The notes beneath the pieces are model-generated. The model worked only from the letters and a program-made list of their open reading frames with translations. It was not told the DNA's origin and made no database searches. The position numbers and the translations under genes were made by a program. This document shows, one piece after another, positions 1 to 6,063 of a stretch of 11,965 nucleotides of DNA. Each line of letters begins with the position of its first letter. Within the stretch, counting starts at the first letter, position 1. Source of the DNA: an uncultured Erysipelotrichaceae bacterium. GTDB taxonomy: Bacteria > Bacillota_I > Bacilli_A > Erysipelotrichales > Erysipelotrichaceae. The stretch lies in the NCBI GenBank assembly GCA_902796525.1, contig CADBPB010000076.1, positions 1-11,965 of the forward strand, written 5' to 3'.

Positions 1-2
1 AT

Positions 3-128
3 TGCGATCGTTTTCCTTGCGATGCGATGAAAGGTTTCTATGAAGAATCAGACAGCCACCGGCAAGCTTATTGCCGGATGTGCGATTTGAAGAATAACGG
101 AGGATCGGCATGTCAAGCAAGACGATAA
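3..128 (+). CDS. 3' end of an upstream gene (partial, possibly DUF3795-like)
   Basis: A frame open from the window edge reads 41 codons to a TAA at 126-128. The peptide has a Cys-rich, coding-like texture: CDRFPCDAMKGFYEES followed by HRQAYCRMCDLK. The spacing of a Cys before FPC, then a Phe/Tyr and a His, recalls the C-terminal part of DUF3795 proteins, but the match is from memory and short. The frame runs 19 bases into the next gene, whose start codon is at 110, an overlap common in co-transcribed genes. The other two forward frames close within 42 bases. The true start lies outside the window. Chance openness over about 125 bases cannot be excluded. Confidence 0.4.
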   Translation, partial: CDRFPCDAMKGFYEESDSHRQAYCRMCDLKNNGGSACQARR

Positions 129-940
129 ACGAACGGGAAGAAGAAATGGATCCCTTCACGGACGAAAGAGATGAACTGCTTCTGGAAAAAGACAGGGTTA
201 CGTTCTCGGTTTTGAAGCAGATCATGAAAAACTGCCAGTATGTATCAAGCGATCATGAGAAGCTGATCATCTGTTTCAGCTGCCTGCCTTTTCCGGTCTG
301 GATCTGGACTGCGGATGATGCAACAGAAGCAGAAAAAGAAAAAGCATACCAGCTGACGATGCGCCGTTTTCCTCCGGAAGAAGCTTATACCTATAATCTG
401 AAATACGATCTGGCGGAGTACTTTATCGAAAGATCATCCCAGGAAGGAAAAACGCTTTCCATCAGCATCGATATGTATGCCTATGAATGTTCCGATCCGG
501 TGGAACCGGCATATATGGCCGATGGCTGTTTCCATCGATGCAAAGAGGAAGACATCGATGTTCTGGTGGCATTCATGGATCTGTTCCATCGGGAGATCGG
601 CATCGATCAGCAAAGTCTCGCTTCCTATCGGAATACTGCTGAAGAAGATATAAGAAACGGATATCTGTATTTTTGGAAAAACAACACCGGGAAACCGGTC
701 GCCTGCTGCCATTATCATCCCAATGGATCGATGGCATCGATCGGCCTGGTCTATACACGGAAAGAGGATCGCCGTCATCATTATGCGCAGAATCTGGTCT
801 ATCAGGTCACAAAGATCGCGATGGAACAGGGATATCTGCCGGTTCTTTATACCGATGCGAATTATCTGGCGTCGAATGCCTGCTATGAGAAGATCGGTTA
901 CCTTTTGAGAGGGAAGCTTTGCACGATCGGCCTTTCTTAA
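110..940 (+). CDS. GNAT-family N-acetyltransferase (276 aa)
   Basis: Predicted cytosolic acyl-CoA-dependent N-acetyltransferase; the substrate is unknown. The C-terminal half (about residues 140-275) carries the GNAT fold: the beta4/alpha3 acyl-CoA region at 211-233 (starting IGLVYT) and the beta5/alpha4 region at 247-264 (YTDA, then SNACYEKIGY), the pattern of acetyltransferases with a C-terminal GNAT domain. The N-terminal 130 residues are acidic and helical with no motif I recognise, so this is a long two-part member rather than a minimal 150-residue GNAT. One oddity: the CoA-pyrophosphate loop, normally R-G-x-G-Y/F-A, reads RRHHYA at 221-226, losing both glycines. The start is supported by GGAGG at 99-103, six bases before the ATG. 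It may be coupled to the partial gene it overlaps. Family assignment is firm; activity is less certain given the loop. Confidence 0.85.
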   Translation: MSSKTINEREEEMDPFTDERDELLLEKDRVTFSVLKQIMKNCQYVSSDHEKLIICFSCLPFPVWIWTADDATEAEKEKAYQLTMRRFPPEEAYTYNLKYDLAEYFIERSSQEGKTLSISIDMYAYECSDPVEPAYMADGCFHRCKEEDIDVLVAFMDLFHREIGIDQQSLASYRNTAEEDIRNGYLYFWKNNTGKPVACCHYHPNGSMASIGLVYTRKEDRRHHYAQNLVYQVTKIAMEQGYLPVLYTDANYLASNACYEKIGYLLRGKLCTIGLS

Positions 941-949
941 GCATTTAGA

Positions 950-972
950 CGTGTTTTCGTGAAGAAAACATG
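950..972 (+). terminator. Hairpin after the acetyltransferase gene
   Basis: CGTGTTTTC (950-958) pairs with GAAAACATG (964-972): nine pairs including one G-T, with a five-base loop GTGAA. It begins ten bases after the stop codon. There is no T-run on either strand, so termination is uncertain; it could instead stabilise the 3' end of the message. Confidence 0.35.
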
Positions 973-1038
973 ATGTTACAGAGAGTATAACAGGTCTGTC
1001 ACGTTTCGTTTCTTGTGAAGCCTGAAACAAGGCCTTAA

Positions 1039-1215
1039 GATGAGTATGCGAACGACACAGACGCTTGTTATCTGGTCGAAAGCAAAGGCAAGCAGCTGCT
1101 GGTCAGAGTCTCGGACGAATTCATCGCGATGAGCGAACTGGCAAAGAGAGTCGATCCGAAACGTTTCATCATCGGAAACGATCCCTTTTCGAAAGCGGCT
1201 TATCGACTGATCTGA
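1039..1215 (+). pseudogene. Start-less open frame, probable gene remnant
   Basis: This frame gives 58 residues ending at TGA 1213-1215, with codon use like the neighbouring real genes (ATC, GAT, CTG, GAA). It contains YLVESKGKQLLVRVSDEF and then ELAKRVDPKRFIIGNDPF, a plausible beta-beta-alpha-beta pattern. It has no usable start: a TAA lies directly upstream in frame (1036-1038), the only internal ATG is at 1129 without a ribosome site, and a second in-frame stop is at 988-990. The simplest reading is the C-terminal remnant of a decayed gene that once ended at the terminator 29 bases downstream. The ELxxxxDPxxFII pattern faintly resembles the C-terminal DUF2179 part of YitT-type proteins, but this is weak. 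Confidence 0.42.
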
Positions 1216-1243
1216 GCCAAGTTGCATCATCAGCAGATACTCC

Positions 1244-1274
1244 AAGGAATCGATTTCATTGCGATTCCTTTTTA
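1244..1274 (+). terminator. Rho-independent terminator
   Basis: AAGGAATCG (1244-1252) pairs perfectly with CGATTCCTT (1262-1270), nine base pairs with a nine-base loop, followed by a T-run (1269-1273). It insulates the isomerase operon from the remnant or the acetyltransferase transcript upstream. Confidence 0.8.
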
Positions 1275-1312
1275 TGTATGGATATGTGTCCTGTATGTGG
1301 GAACCTGGTTCT

Positions 1313-1321
1313 TGCTATAAT
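1313..1321 (+). promoter_or_regulatory. Extended -10 promoter for the 1351-4047 gene run
   Basis: TGCTATAAT (TG at 1313-1314, perfect TATAAT at 1316-1321) is a consensus extended -10. No good -35 stands 16-18 bases upstream, which fits an extended -10 promoter. Transcription would begin near 1328, leaving a leader of about 23 bases with AAGGAGA at 1337-1343. Confidence 0.65.
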
Positions 1322-1350
1322 GTAGATTAAGAATACAAGGAGAACGGACG

Positions 1351-2181
1351 ATGCAATTTGGAATGCCTGTGTTGATCGAAAACAAAACATTAAAAGAAAA
1401 TGTTGATCTTTGTCGCAGCCTGGGTCTGCAGTTCGTCGAATTGAATATGAGTTTTCCCCAATATCAGCTGAAACAGCTGGAACAGACAGACGAACTGTTG
1501 CATATCGCTGAAGAAGCAGGCATCTATTATACGATACATCTGGATGAGAATCTGGACATCGCCAGCTTCAATCCGCTGATTGCGGATGCCTATCGGGAAA
1601 CGGTACGGCGAACCATTGCCGTCGCGAAAAAACTTCTGCCGTTACGTGACAGATATGGCGACATAAGCCAGCCGATCACTCTGAACATGCATATGAATCA
1701 TGGCATCAATGTCACTTTGCCGGATCGCATCGTTTCGCTTTATCAGTGCAACCAGGAGAACTATCTGCAGTCGTTCAGGGAGTTCCGTTCCCTATGCGAT
1801 GAATGGATCGGTCCTGCAGAGATCATGATCGTCATCGAGAACACCGACGGTTTCCGGGATTATGAGAAACACGCGATCGAGATCCTTCTGGAAAGCCCGC
1901 ATTTCGGTCTGACCTGGGATATCGGTCATTCGAAAGCGACACACGAGAAGGATCTTCCCTATCTGATGGAACAGCAGGAACATCTGTATCATTTCCACAT
2001 CCATGACGGAACGGAAGATCCGCCGAAGAATCATCAGGCATTAGGAGATGGAACGATCGATCTGAAAGAAAGACTGGCACTGGCAAAAGCAAGGAATGCC
2101 CGTTGCGTTCTGGAGACCAAGACGATCGAAGCTCTACGTAAATCCGTCGCATGGCTGCATGAAAATACTTTGCGGGACTAA
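1351..2181 (+). CDS. Sugar phosphate isomerase/epimerase family TIM-barrel protein
   Basis: A 276-residue protein of the xylose-isomerase-like TIM-barrel family, which isomerises or epimerises sugars or sugar phosphates (or acts as endonuclease IV or IolE-like members) at a divalent metal. The metal-site residues appear in family order at strand ends: Glu163 in VIEN, Asp190 and His193 in WDIGHS, His216/His218 in HFHIHDG, His228 in NHQALGDG and Glu255 in VLETK. The HxxLGxG segment after the strand-7 histidine is typical of sugar isomerases of this group. Length is normal. The start has AAGGAGA seven bases upstream. It is the first gene of a closely spaced run behind its own promoter. No sugar transport or kinase gene is adjacent, so the substrate cannot be inferred. 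Confidence 0.85.
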   Translation: MQFGMPVLIENKTLKENVDLCRSLGLQFVELNMSFPQYQLKQLEQTDELLHIAEEAGIYYTIHLDENLDIASFNPLIADAYRETVRRTIAVAKKLLPLRDRYGDISQPITLNMHMNHGINVTLPDRIVSLYQCNQENYLQSFREFRSLCDEWIGPAEIMIVIENTDGFRDYEKHAIEILLESPHFGLTWDIGHSKATHEKDLPYLMEQQEHLYHFHIHDGTEDPPKNHQALGDGTIDLKERLALAKARNARCVLETKTIEALRKSVAWLHENTLRD

Positions 2182-2205
2182 ACCTGCTGAAATAAAGGAG
2201 TACTT

Positions 2206-3126
2206 ATGATAATAGAAAACATTGTGGTCGGTGCGGGGAGCGAATTTCCGCTAAACGGCTTGCTGACACTGCCTGACGATCTGACACAGGCGGTTCCGGC
2301 CGTTGTCATGGTCCATGGCTCCGGTCCCAGCAATATGGATGAGAGAGTCATGAAACTGACGCCGTTCAAGGATCTGGCAGAAGGATTGGCAAAACAGGGG
2401 ATCGCTTCGCTGCGCTATGACAAGCGGACCTTTGTCCATGCCCGGAAAATGGCGAAAATGAAAGGTCTGACGGTCAAAGAAGAAACGATCGAAGATGCCT
2501 TGTTGGCGATGGATCTTTTAAGAAACGACAGTCGGATCGACCCGGAAAGAATCTTTATCCTCGGCCACAGCATGGGAGCGATGCTGGCCCCGCGTATCGA
2601 TGCGGAAGGTGGCGATGCCAGAGGACTGATCCTGCTGGCAGGAACACCGTTCCGTCTGGAAGAAATCGTTCTGAGACAGCTCAAACAAGCCAATTACCGA
2701 AATCCGTTACTGAAACGGATCATCGCTATGGAATCACGGATCTATACCAAGAAGTTCAGCAATCTTTATCAGTTGAATGATGATGAAGCCAGGAAACAGA
2801 AATTTGCCGGCAATCTGTCATTATATTACTTCAAAGAAATGGGACAGAAAACGGCCTCTGAATATCTTCTGGAAAACCGGAAACCGGTCCTGATCCTTCA
2901 GGGAGGAAGAGATTTCCAAGTGCTTCCGGATGAAGACTATCGCCGGTTTCAGGAAGAACTGGCACAACGGGAGAATACTTCGTTCAAACTGTATCCTGAA
3001 CTGAATCACTGTTTCGTTCAAGCGATACAGGACGATATTACGAAAGCTTCCAAAGAATATGGGAATGAACGGCATATCGGGGAGGATGTGATCGAAGATA
3101 TCGCCGATTTCATTCGCCACAGTTAA
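2206..3126 (+). CDS. Alpha/beta hydrolase (esterase/dienelactone hydrolase-like)
   Basis: A 306-residue cytosolic serine hydrolase. The full alpha/beta-hydrolase set is visible: oxyanion-hole HGSGP (37-41), nucleophile elbow GHSMGA with Ser122, acid Asp236 in QGGRDFQV and base His268 in ELNHCF. The insertion at about 150-220 forms a helical lid. The layout matches the COG1073/BAAT-like and feruloyl-esterase-like hydrolases that act on small esters; the substrate is unknown. No signal peptide. AAGGAG at 2195-2200 stands five bases before the ATG. It lies 24 bases after the isomerase gene and 15 bases before the next gene, in the same reading frame as the latter and separated from it by one TAA. 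Confidence 0.88.
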   Translation: MIIENIVVGAGSEFPLNGLLTLPDDLTQAVPAVVMVHGSGPSNMDERVMKLTPFKDLAEGLAKQGIASLRYDKRTFVHARKMAKMKGLTVKEETIEDALLAMDLLRNDSRIDPERIFILGHSMGAMLAPRIDAEGGDARGLILLAGTPFRLEEIVLRQLKQANYRNPLLKRIIAMESRIYTKKFSNLYQLNDDEARKQKFAGNLSLYYFKEMGQKTASEYLLENRKPVLILQGGRDFQVLPDEDYRRFQEELAQRENTSFKLYPELNHCFVQAIQDDITKASKEYGNERHIGEDVIEDIADFIRHS

Positions 3127-3141
3127 AACAGATATACTTAT

Positions 3142-3489
3142 ATGAAACAAGATTTCAGCAAAGATATCATCGGTTCTCTTGTAAAAGGTACGATCGACCG
3201 TCCGATCGGCAGCGCGCATTCGGATTATCCTGATCTGATCTATCCGATCAACTATGGCTATGTCGAGGGCATTCTGGCGGCGGATGGCGAAGAACAGGAC
3301 GTCTATGTGCTTGGCTGCAATACTCCTTTACAAACATTCGAAGGCAAGGTCGTAGCGATCTATCATCGGATGAATGACAATGAAGACAAATGGATCGTAT
3401 CTCTGGAGGATAGAGATTATTCGGATGAGGAGATCCTGGCAGCGATCGCTTTTCAGGAACGGTATTTCGAAGGCATGCTGATACGATAG
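3142..3489 (+). CDS. Short inorganic pyrophosphatase-like protein (115 aa)
   Basis: It resembles the core of soluble family I inorganic pyrophosphatases, which hydrolyse PPi with Mg2+. Visible matches are YPINYGYVEG (34-43; the conserved Tyr of the YPxNYG strand), DGEEQDVYVL (48-57) against the signature DGDPLDVLVL, and MNDNEDKW (77-84) in the place of the metal-binding D-x4-D-x-K loop. At 115 residues it is well short of the usual 165-180: it lacks the N-terminal catalytic strand and the C-terminal Tyr-Lys pair, and one signature Asp is Glu50. It may be a divergent nucleotide- or phosphate-binding relative rather than the housekeeping enzyme. There is no clear ribosome site; ATG 3142 is the only start after the upstream gene's in-frame stop, 15 bases away, so translation may depend on reinitiation. 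Confidence 0.72.
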   Translation: MKQDFSKDIIGSLVKGTIDRPIGSAHSDYPDLIYPINYGYVEGILAADGEEQDVYVLGCNTPLQTFEGKVVAIYHRMNDNEDKWIVSLEDRDYSDEEILAAIAFQERYFEGMLIR

Positions 3490-3528
3490 AAGAATCCGTG
3501 GAGATACATTTGCATTGGAGGAATTGAA

Positions 3529-4047
3529 ATGATTACGATTTTAAAAAAACGCTTCAGCGAGAATATGCAACGGCATCCCGGGCTGGATTGGGGCAATGTC
3601 GAAAAACGGCTTAAGGAAGCGCCTGAGACTCTGGAGATCCTGAAACGCATGGAAGAAAGCGGAGGCGAACCGGATACCATCGGATATGACGGATCAGGGA
3701 GACTGATCTATTGCGACTGTTCCGCGGAAACGCCTGCGGGACGAAGAAGTCTCTGCTATGATGACGAGGCATTGCGCAAACGGACCAAGAATCCTCCTGC
3801 CGGCAGCGCCGTTCATCAGGCACAGGAAATGGGCATCGCACTGATGGATGAATCGCTTTATCGCAGACTTCAGGAACTGGGAACGTTTGATTTGAAAACT
3901 TCCAGCTGGATCGCGACTCCGGAGGATGTCCGCGCATTGGGAGGCGCTTTGTTCTGCGAACGTCGCTATGGGAGGGTCTTCACTTTTCATAATGGCGCGG
4001 ATTCTTATTATTCTGTCCGGGGATGGAGGGGATATATCAGTCTGTGA
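3529..4047 (+). CDS. DUF4256 domain-containing protein (172 aa)
   Basis: I recognise this as a DUF4256 protein of unknown function: the N-terminal pattern NMQRHPGLDWGNVEKRL, the central GEPDTIGYD and YCDCSAETPAGRRSLCYD stretch, and the C-terminal TSSWIATPEDVRALGGALF followed by a Tyr-rich end (HNGADSYYSVRGW) are characteristic. The three cysteines at 63, 65 and 76 sit in the central block. It is cytosolic, without signal peptide or membrane segments. The length is slightly below the 180-190 residues I remember for the family. GGAGG at 3517-3521 with a seven-base spacer supports the start. It is the last gene of the compact run from 1351; no T-rich terminator follows. Confidence 0.8.
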   Translation: MITILKKRFSENMQRHPGLDWGNVEKRLKEAPETLEILKRMEESGGEPDTIGYDGSGRLIYCDCSAETPAGRRSLCYDDEALRKRTKNPPAGSAVHQAQEMGIALMDESLYRRLQELGTFDLKTSSWIATPEDVRALGGALFCERRYGRVFTFHNGADSYYSVRGWRGYISL

Positions 4048-4090
4048 AAGGAATTCATAACGCTGAACTGCAATCGATTCAAAAGCGGAA

Positions 4091-4135
4091 TCCAATCTGA
4101 AAGATCGATCCGATCAAACGATCCATCGGATTGGA
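4091..4135 (+). other. Long-range inverted repeat between two transcription units
   Basis: TCCAATCTGA (4091-4100) pairs with TCGGATTGGA (4126-4135), ten pairs with one G-T, around a 25-base loop rich in GATC and CGATC. No T-run follows on either strand, so it is not a standard terminator. It sits between the DUF4256 stop and the promoter of the lipoprotein gene and could be a transcript-end stem or an operator-like site. Function unknown. Confidence 0.4.
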
Positions 4136-4140
4136 GACAT

Positions 4141-4170
4141 TTGAAAACCGGGACGGTTAGGCTCTAAAAT
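4141..4170 (+). promoter_or_regulatory. Candidate promoter for the NUP-like lipoprotein gene
   Basis: TTGAAA (4141-4146) and TAAAAT (4165-4170) are separated by 18 bases. The -10 overlaps the first possible ATG (4169), so RNA would start near 4177. If this promoter is used, translation must begin at a later start codon. Confidence 0.4.
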
Positions 4171-5299
4171 GAATCATGGCAGAAAGAAGACAATAGGAAT
4201 GAGATCATTTGGAAACTTGAAGATCACGGATTCAAAGCATCATGACGGCAGCGGCAAACAAAGAAAACGCTGTACGTTCTTTTCCTTCATCGTTGTTCTG
4301 CTGTCTTTCCTGTTGCTGTGTTCCTGTTCCGAAACGGCAAGAAAAGATAAGATATCGATCATCATCATTCCGAAATTCGAGATCGGAGAAATCACGGGGG
4401 ATTTTCCTGGCGAAGCGCAGCTGTTTTATGAAAAATACTGTCAGGGCGGGGAAGAGATCGAACTGTCCCACATGCCTCCGACAGCACACTTTTATTACAA
4501 TAAAGAGACCGGAGCGGCGATCCTGATCACAGGCGCCGGCAAGACGGCGGCAGGTCTGTCGCTGATGAATCTTTTGCTGTGTGATCGATACGACTGCTCC
4601 GACGCGTATATCGTATCCGTTGGTTGCGCAGGCGGCAGTTCGGCATTCTGCTCCCTAGGCGATGTTATCGTGGTCACGGCGGCATGCGACTATGATCTCG
4701 GTCATCATGTAGACGCTCATGAAAAGAGCAAAAGCGACGATTTCATCATGTGGTTCCCAAGCGACGATTCCAATGAATATGAACACCGATTGCTTAATGC
4801 CGATCTTTCGGAAAAGGTCTATCAGATGGTCAAAGACACACCTTTGCAGACAACGGAAAAAGCGATCCGTGTCATTCTGGAGAACTTTCCGGCGAGAGAG
4901 GAAAGCGAAGTGCTGCCGGTCGTTAGGAAAGGGACGACACTTTCCGGAGACAACTATTGGAAAGGCATCTACGGGCATGTCACGGCGGTGCATATCGCGG
5001 AGTATTATGCATGTCCCGACCCATACATGACGACGGAAATGGAAGAGATCGCCATCGCCAATACAGCAGCCTGTTTCGATATGCTCGAGAGAGTCGTCTC
5101 GCTGCGCGTCGTTGTCAACATGGATCTGTTCCTTGATGGCGAAACGCCTGAAAGCACCTGGGGAGGATATGACAATTACAACGATAAAGTCCAGAGAGAC
5201 AACGACGAGACATTGGATATCTTCGAACCGGCGATGCATAATCTGTTTGATACAGCAAGCATCGTGATCGATGCTGTACTTGCCGGAGAACTGGATTAA
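4169..5299 (+). CDS. Purine nucleoside permease (NUP)-like lipoprotein, nucleoside phosphorylase fold
   Basis: A 376-residue (or shorter) exported protein of the NUP type, a group named after fungal purine nucleoside permease but with a nucleoside-phosphorylase-like fold. Family features are ITGAGKTAAG (120-129), the glycine-rich SVGCAGGSSAFCSLGDVIVV (150-169), LSGDNYWKG (258-266), TEMEEIAIANTA (289-300; cf. the xEME ribose-binding motif of phosphorylases) and GGYDNYND (332-339). The N-terminus has a basic stretch KQRKR (30-34), a hydrophobic core (36-50) and a lipobox LCSC with Cys53, so it should be lipid-anchored outside the membrane. A 34-residue n-region before the core is too long, and there is no ribosome site before 4169; ATG 4199 (residue 11) or TTG 4217 are better candidates. 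Monocistronic, ended by the 5364-5389 hairpin. Ligand probably a nucleoside (inferred). Confidence 0.78.
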   Translation: MNHGRKKTIGMRSFGNLKITDSKHHDGSGKQRKRCTFFSFIVVLLSFLLLCSCSETARKDKISIIIIPKFEIGEITGDFPGEAQLFYEKYCQGGEEIELSHMPPTAHFYYNKETGAAILITGAGKTAAGLSLMNLLLCDRYDCSDAYIVSVGCAGGSSAFCSLGDVIVVTAACDYDLGHHVDAHEKSKSDDFIMWFPSDDSNEYEHRLLNADLSEKVYQMVKDTPLQTTEKAIRVILENFPAREESEVLPVVRKGTTLSGDNYWKGIYGHVTAVHIAEYYACPDPYMTTEMEEIAIANTAACFDMLERVVSLRVVVNMDLFLDGETPESTWGGYDNYNDKVQRDNDETLDIFEPAMHNLFDTASIVIDAVLAGELD

Positions 5300-5363
5300 T
5301 GGGTAGAGTCAGATCTTTCAGACAGGAATCAAATGAACCGAGCGAAGATAAAACAAGAATGAA

Positions 5364-5389
5364 GAAAGTACGGAATCAACCGTACTTTT
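5364..5389 (+). terminator. Intrinsic terminator with AAAGTACGG stem (copy 1)
   Basis: AAAGTACGG (5365-5373) pairs with CCGTACTTT (5380-5388), plus an outer G-T, around the loop AATCAA, followed by TTTTC. It lies 65 bases after the lipoprotein gene. The arms and trailing CATAT are the same as in the hairpin at 6747-6776. Confidence 0.8.
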
Positions 5390-5440
5390 CATATGCCATT
5401 GGATCCTTTTTTAGATAATCGGTTTTTATGTGAAGCAAAC

Positions 5441-5469
5441 TTGATTGACGGAAAGAACCATAATATAAT
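5441..5469 (+). promoter_or_regulatory. Promoter of the tetR-CPBP operon
   Basis: TTGATT (5441-5446) and a perfect TATAAT (5464-5469) are separated by the optimal 17 bases. Transcription would start around 5476-5477, inside the palindrome described separately. Confidence 0.7.
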
Positions 5470-5481
5470 AACATTTGTTAT
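5468..5481. promoter_or_regulatory. Palindromic candidate operator for the TetR regulator
   Basis: ATAACATTTGTTAT is a perfect 14-base palindrome overlapping the end of the -10 box and the expected transcription start, 15 bases before the tetR ATG. TetR repressors commonly bind such sites in their own promoters, so autorepression is a reasonable inference. Confidence 0.5.
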
Positions 5482-5496
5482 AGTATCGGAGAATAG

Positions 5497-6039
5497 ATGC
5501 CAAAGAAACCTGCTACGACAAGAGAAGAAATAATAGAAGGAGCTTTCCAGCTGATTAGAAAGGAAGGCTTTTCGTCTTTTACGGTTCGAAGACTTGCAGA
5601 GGAACTTGGCTGCTCAACACAGCCTATCATGTATCAGTTTCCTGGCTTGAAAGAACTGACTGATCTGGCATATGAAAGAGCAGACCTGTTTCATACTGAA
5701 TATATAACCACAAATAATGATTTCATGGAGATTGGATTGAGATATATCAAATTTGCCAGTGAAGAGACAAATCTGTTCCGTTTTCTTTTCCAGTCCGGTC
5801 GTTTTGATGGCTTAGACCTGATCGGCATGATTCGGGATAATGTCGATGATTCGGTCATTTCTGCTGCTGCCAAGGATATGGAAATGTCTAAAACAGAAGC
5901 GCTGGACTGTTTTGAGGTGCTGTTTGCCATAGTTCATGGATATGCCAGCCTAATCGCTAACAATGCGTTGGAATACGATGAGGCGTCATTAAGAAAAACG
6001 CTTGATTTGGTGGCAGAAGGTCTCATGGGAAACAAATAA
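5497..6039 (+). CDS. TetR/AcrR-family transcriptional regulator (180 aa)
   Basis: A small dimeric DNA-binding regulator. The N-terminal TetR domain is clear: TREEIIEGAFQLIRKEGFSS (8-27) forms helix 1, TVRRLAEELGCS (29-40) and TQPIMYQFPGLKEL (41-54) form the helix-turn-helix and the YxxF turn that leads into helix 4. The C-terminal 120 residues are helical and give no recognisable ligand signature, so the inducer is unknown. GGAG at 5488-5491 with a five-base spacer supports the start. The gene is followed 24 bases later by a CPBP protease gene, almost certainly its co-transcribed target. The palindrome over its promoter suggests autoregulation. Codon use is more AT-rich than in the genes on either side. 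Confidence 0.9.
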   Translation: MPKKPATTREEIIEGAFQLIRKEGFSSFTVRRLAEELGCSTQPIMYQFPGLKELTDLAYERADLFHTEYITTNNDFMEIGLRYIKFASEETNLFRFLFQSGRFDGLDLIGMIRDNVDDSVISAAAKDMEMSKTEALDCFEVLFAIVHGYASLIANNALEYDEASLRKTLDLVAEGLMGNK

Positions 6040-6063
6040 CGATGCTTTTATGGAGGATAATTT

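Larger units (their letters stand above)
941..1350. other. 410-base intergenic region with no intact gene
   Basis: No complete gene is supported here. From left to right it holds a hairpin (950-972), a small TGTTA/TAACA inverted repeat near 974-992, an open frame without a start that looks like a gene remnant (1039-1215), a strong intrinsic terminator (1244-1274) and the promoter and ribosome site of the next operon. Open frames on either strand here have no ribosome site and protein-unlike composition. Confidence 0.7.

Noticed and set aside
434..1030. Minus-strand open frame of 198 residues opposite the acetyltransferase
   Set aside because: It mirrors a well-supported plus-strand gene, has no ribosome site, and its composition (Ile, Arg and Asp runs) is that of an antisense shadow.
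1065..1325. Plus-strand open frame of 86 residues in the gap before the isomerase gene
   Set aside because: It runs through a strong terminator and a promoter, has no ribosome site, and its residues (Arg/Ser/His-rich) are not protein-like. The alternative frame 1039-1215 is far more coding-like.
4655..5239. Minus-strand open frame of 194 residues opposite the lipoprotein gene
   Set aside because: It is an antisense shadow of the NUP-like gene; its protein is low in recognisable structure and has no start signals.
5445..5469. TTGACG as the -35 of the tetR promoter
   Set aside because: Its spacer to TATAAT is only 13 bases; TTGATT at 5441-5446 gives the normal 17.
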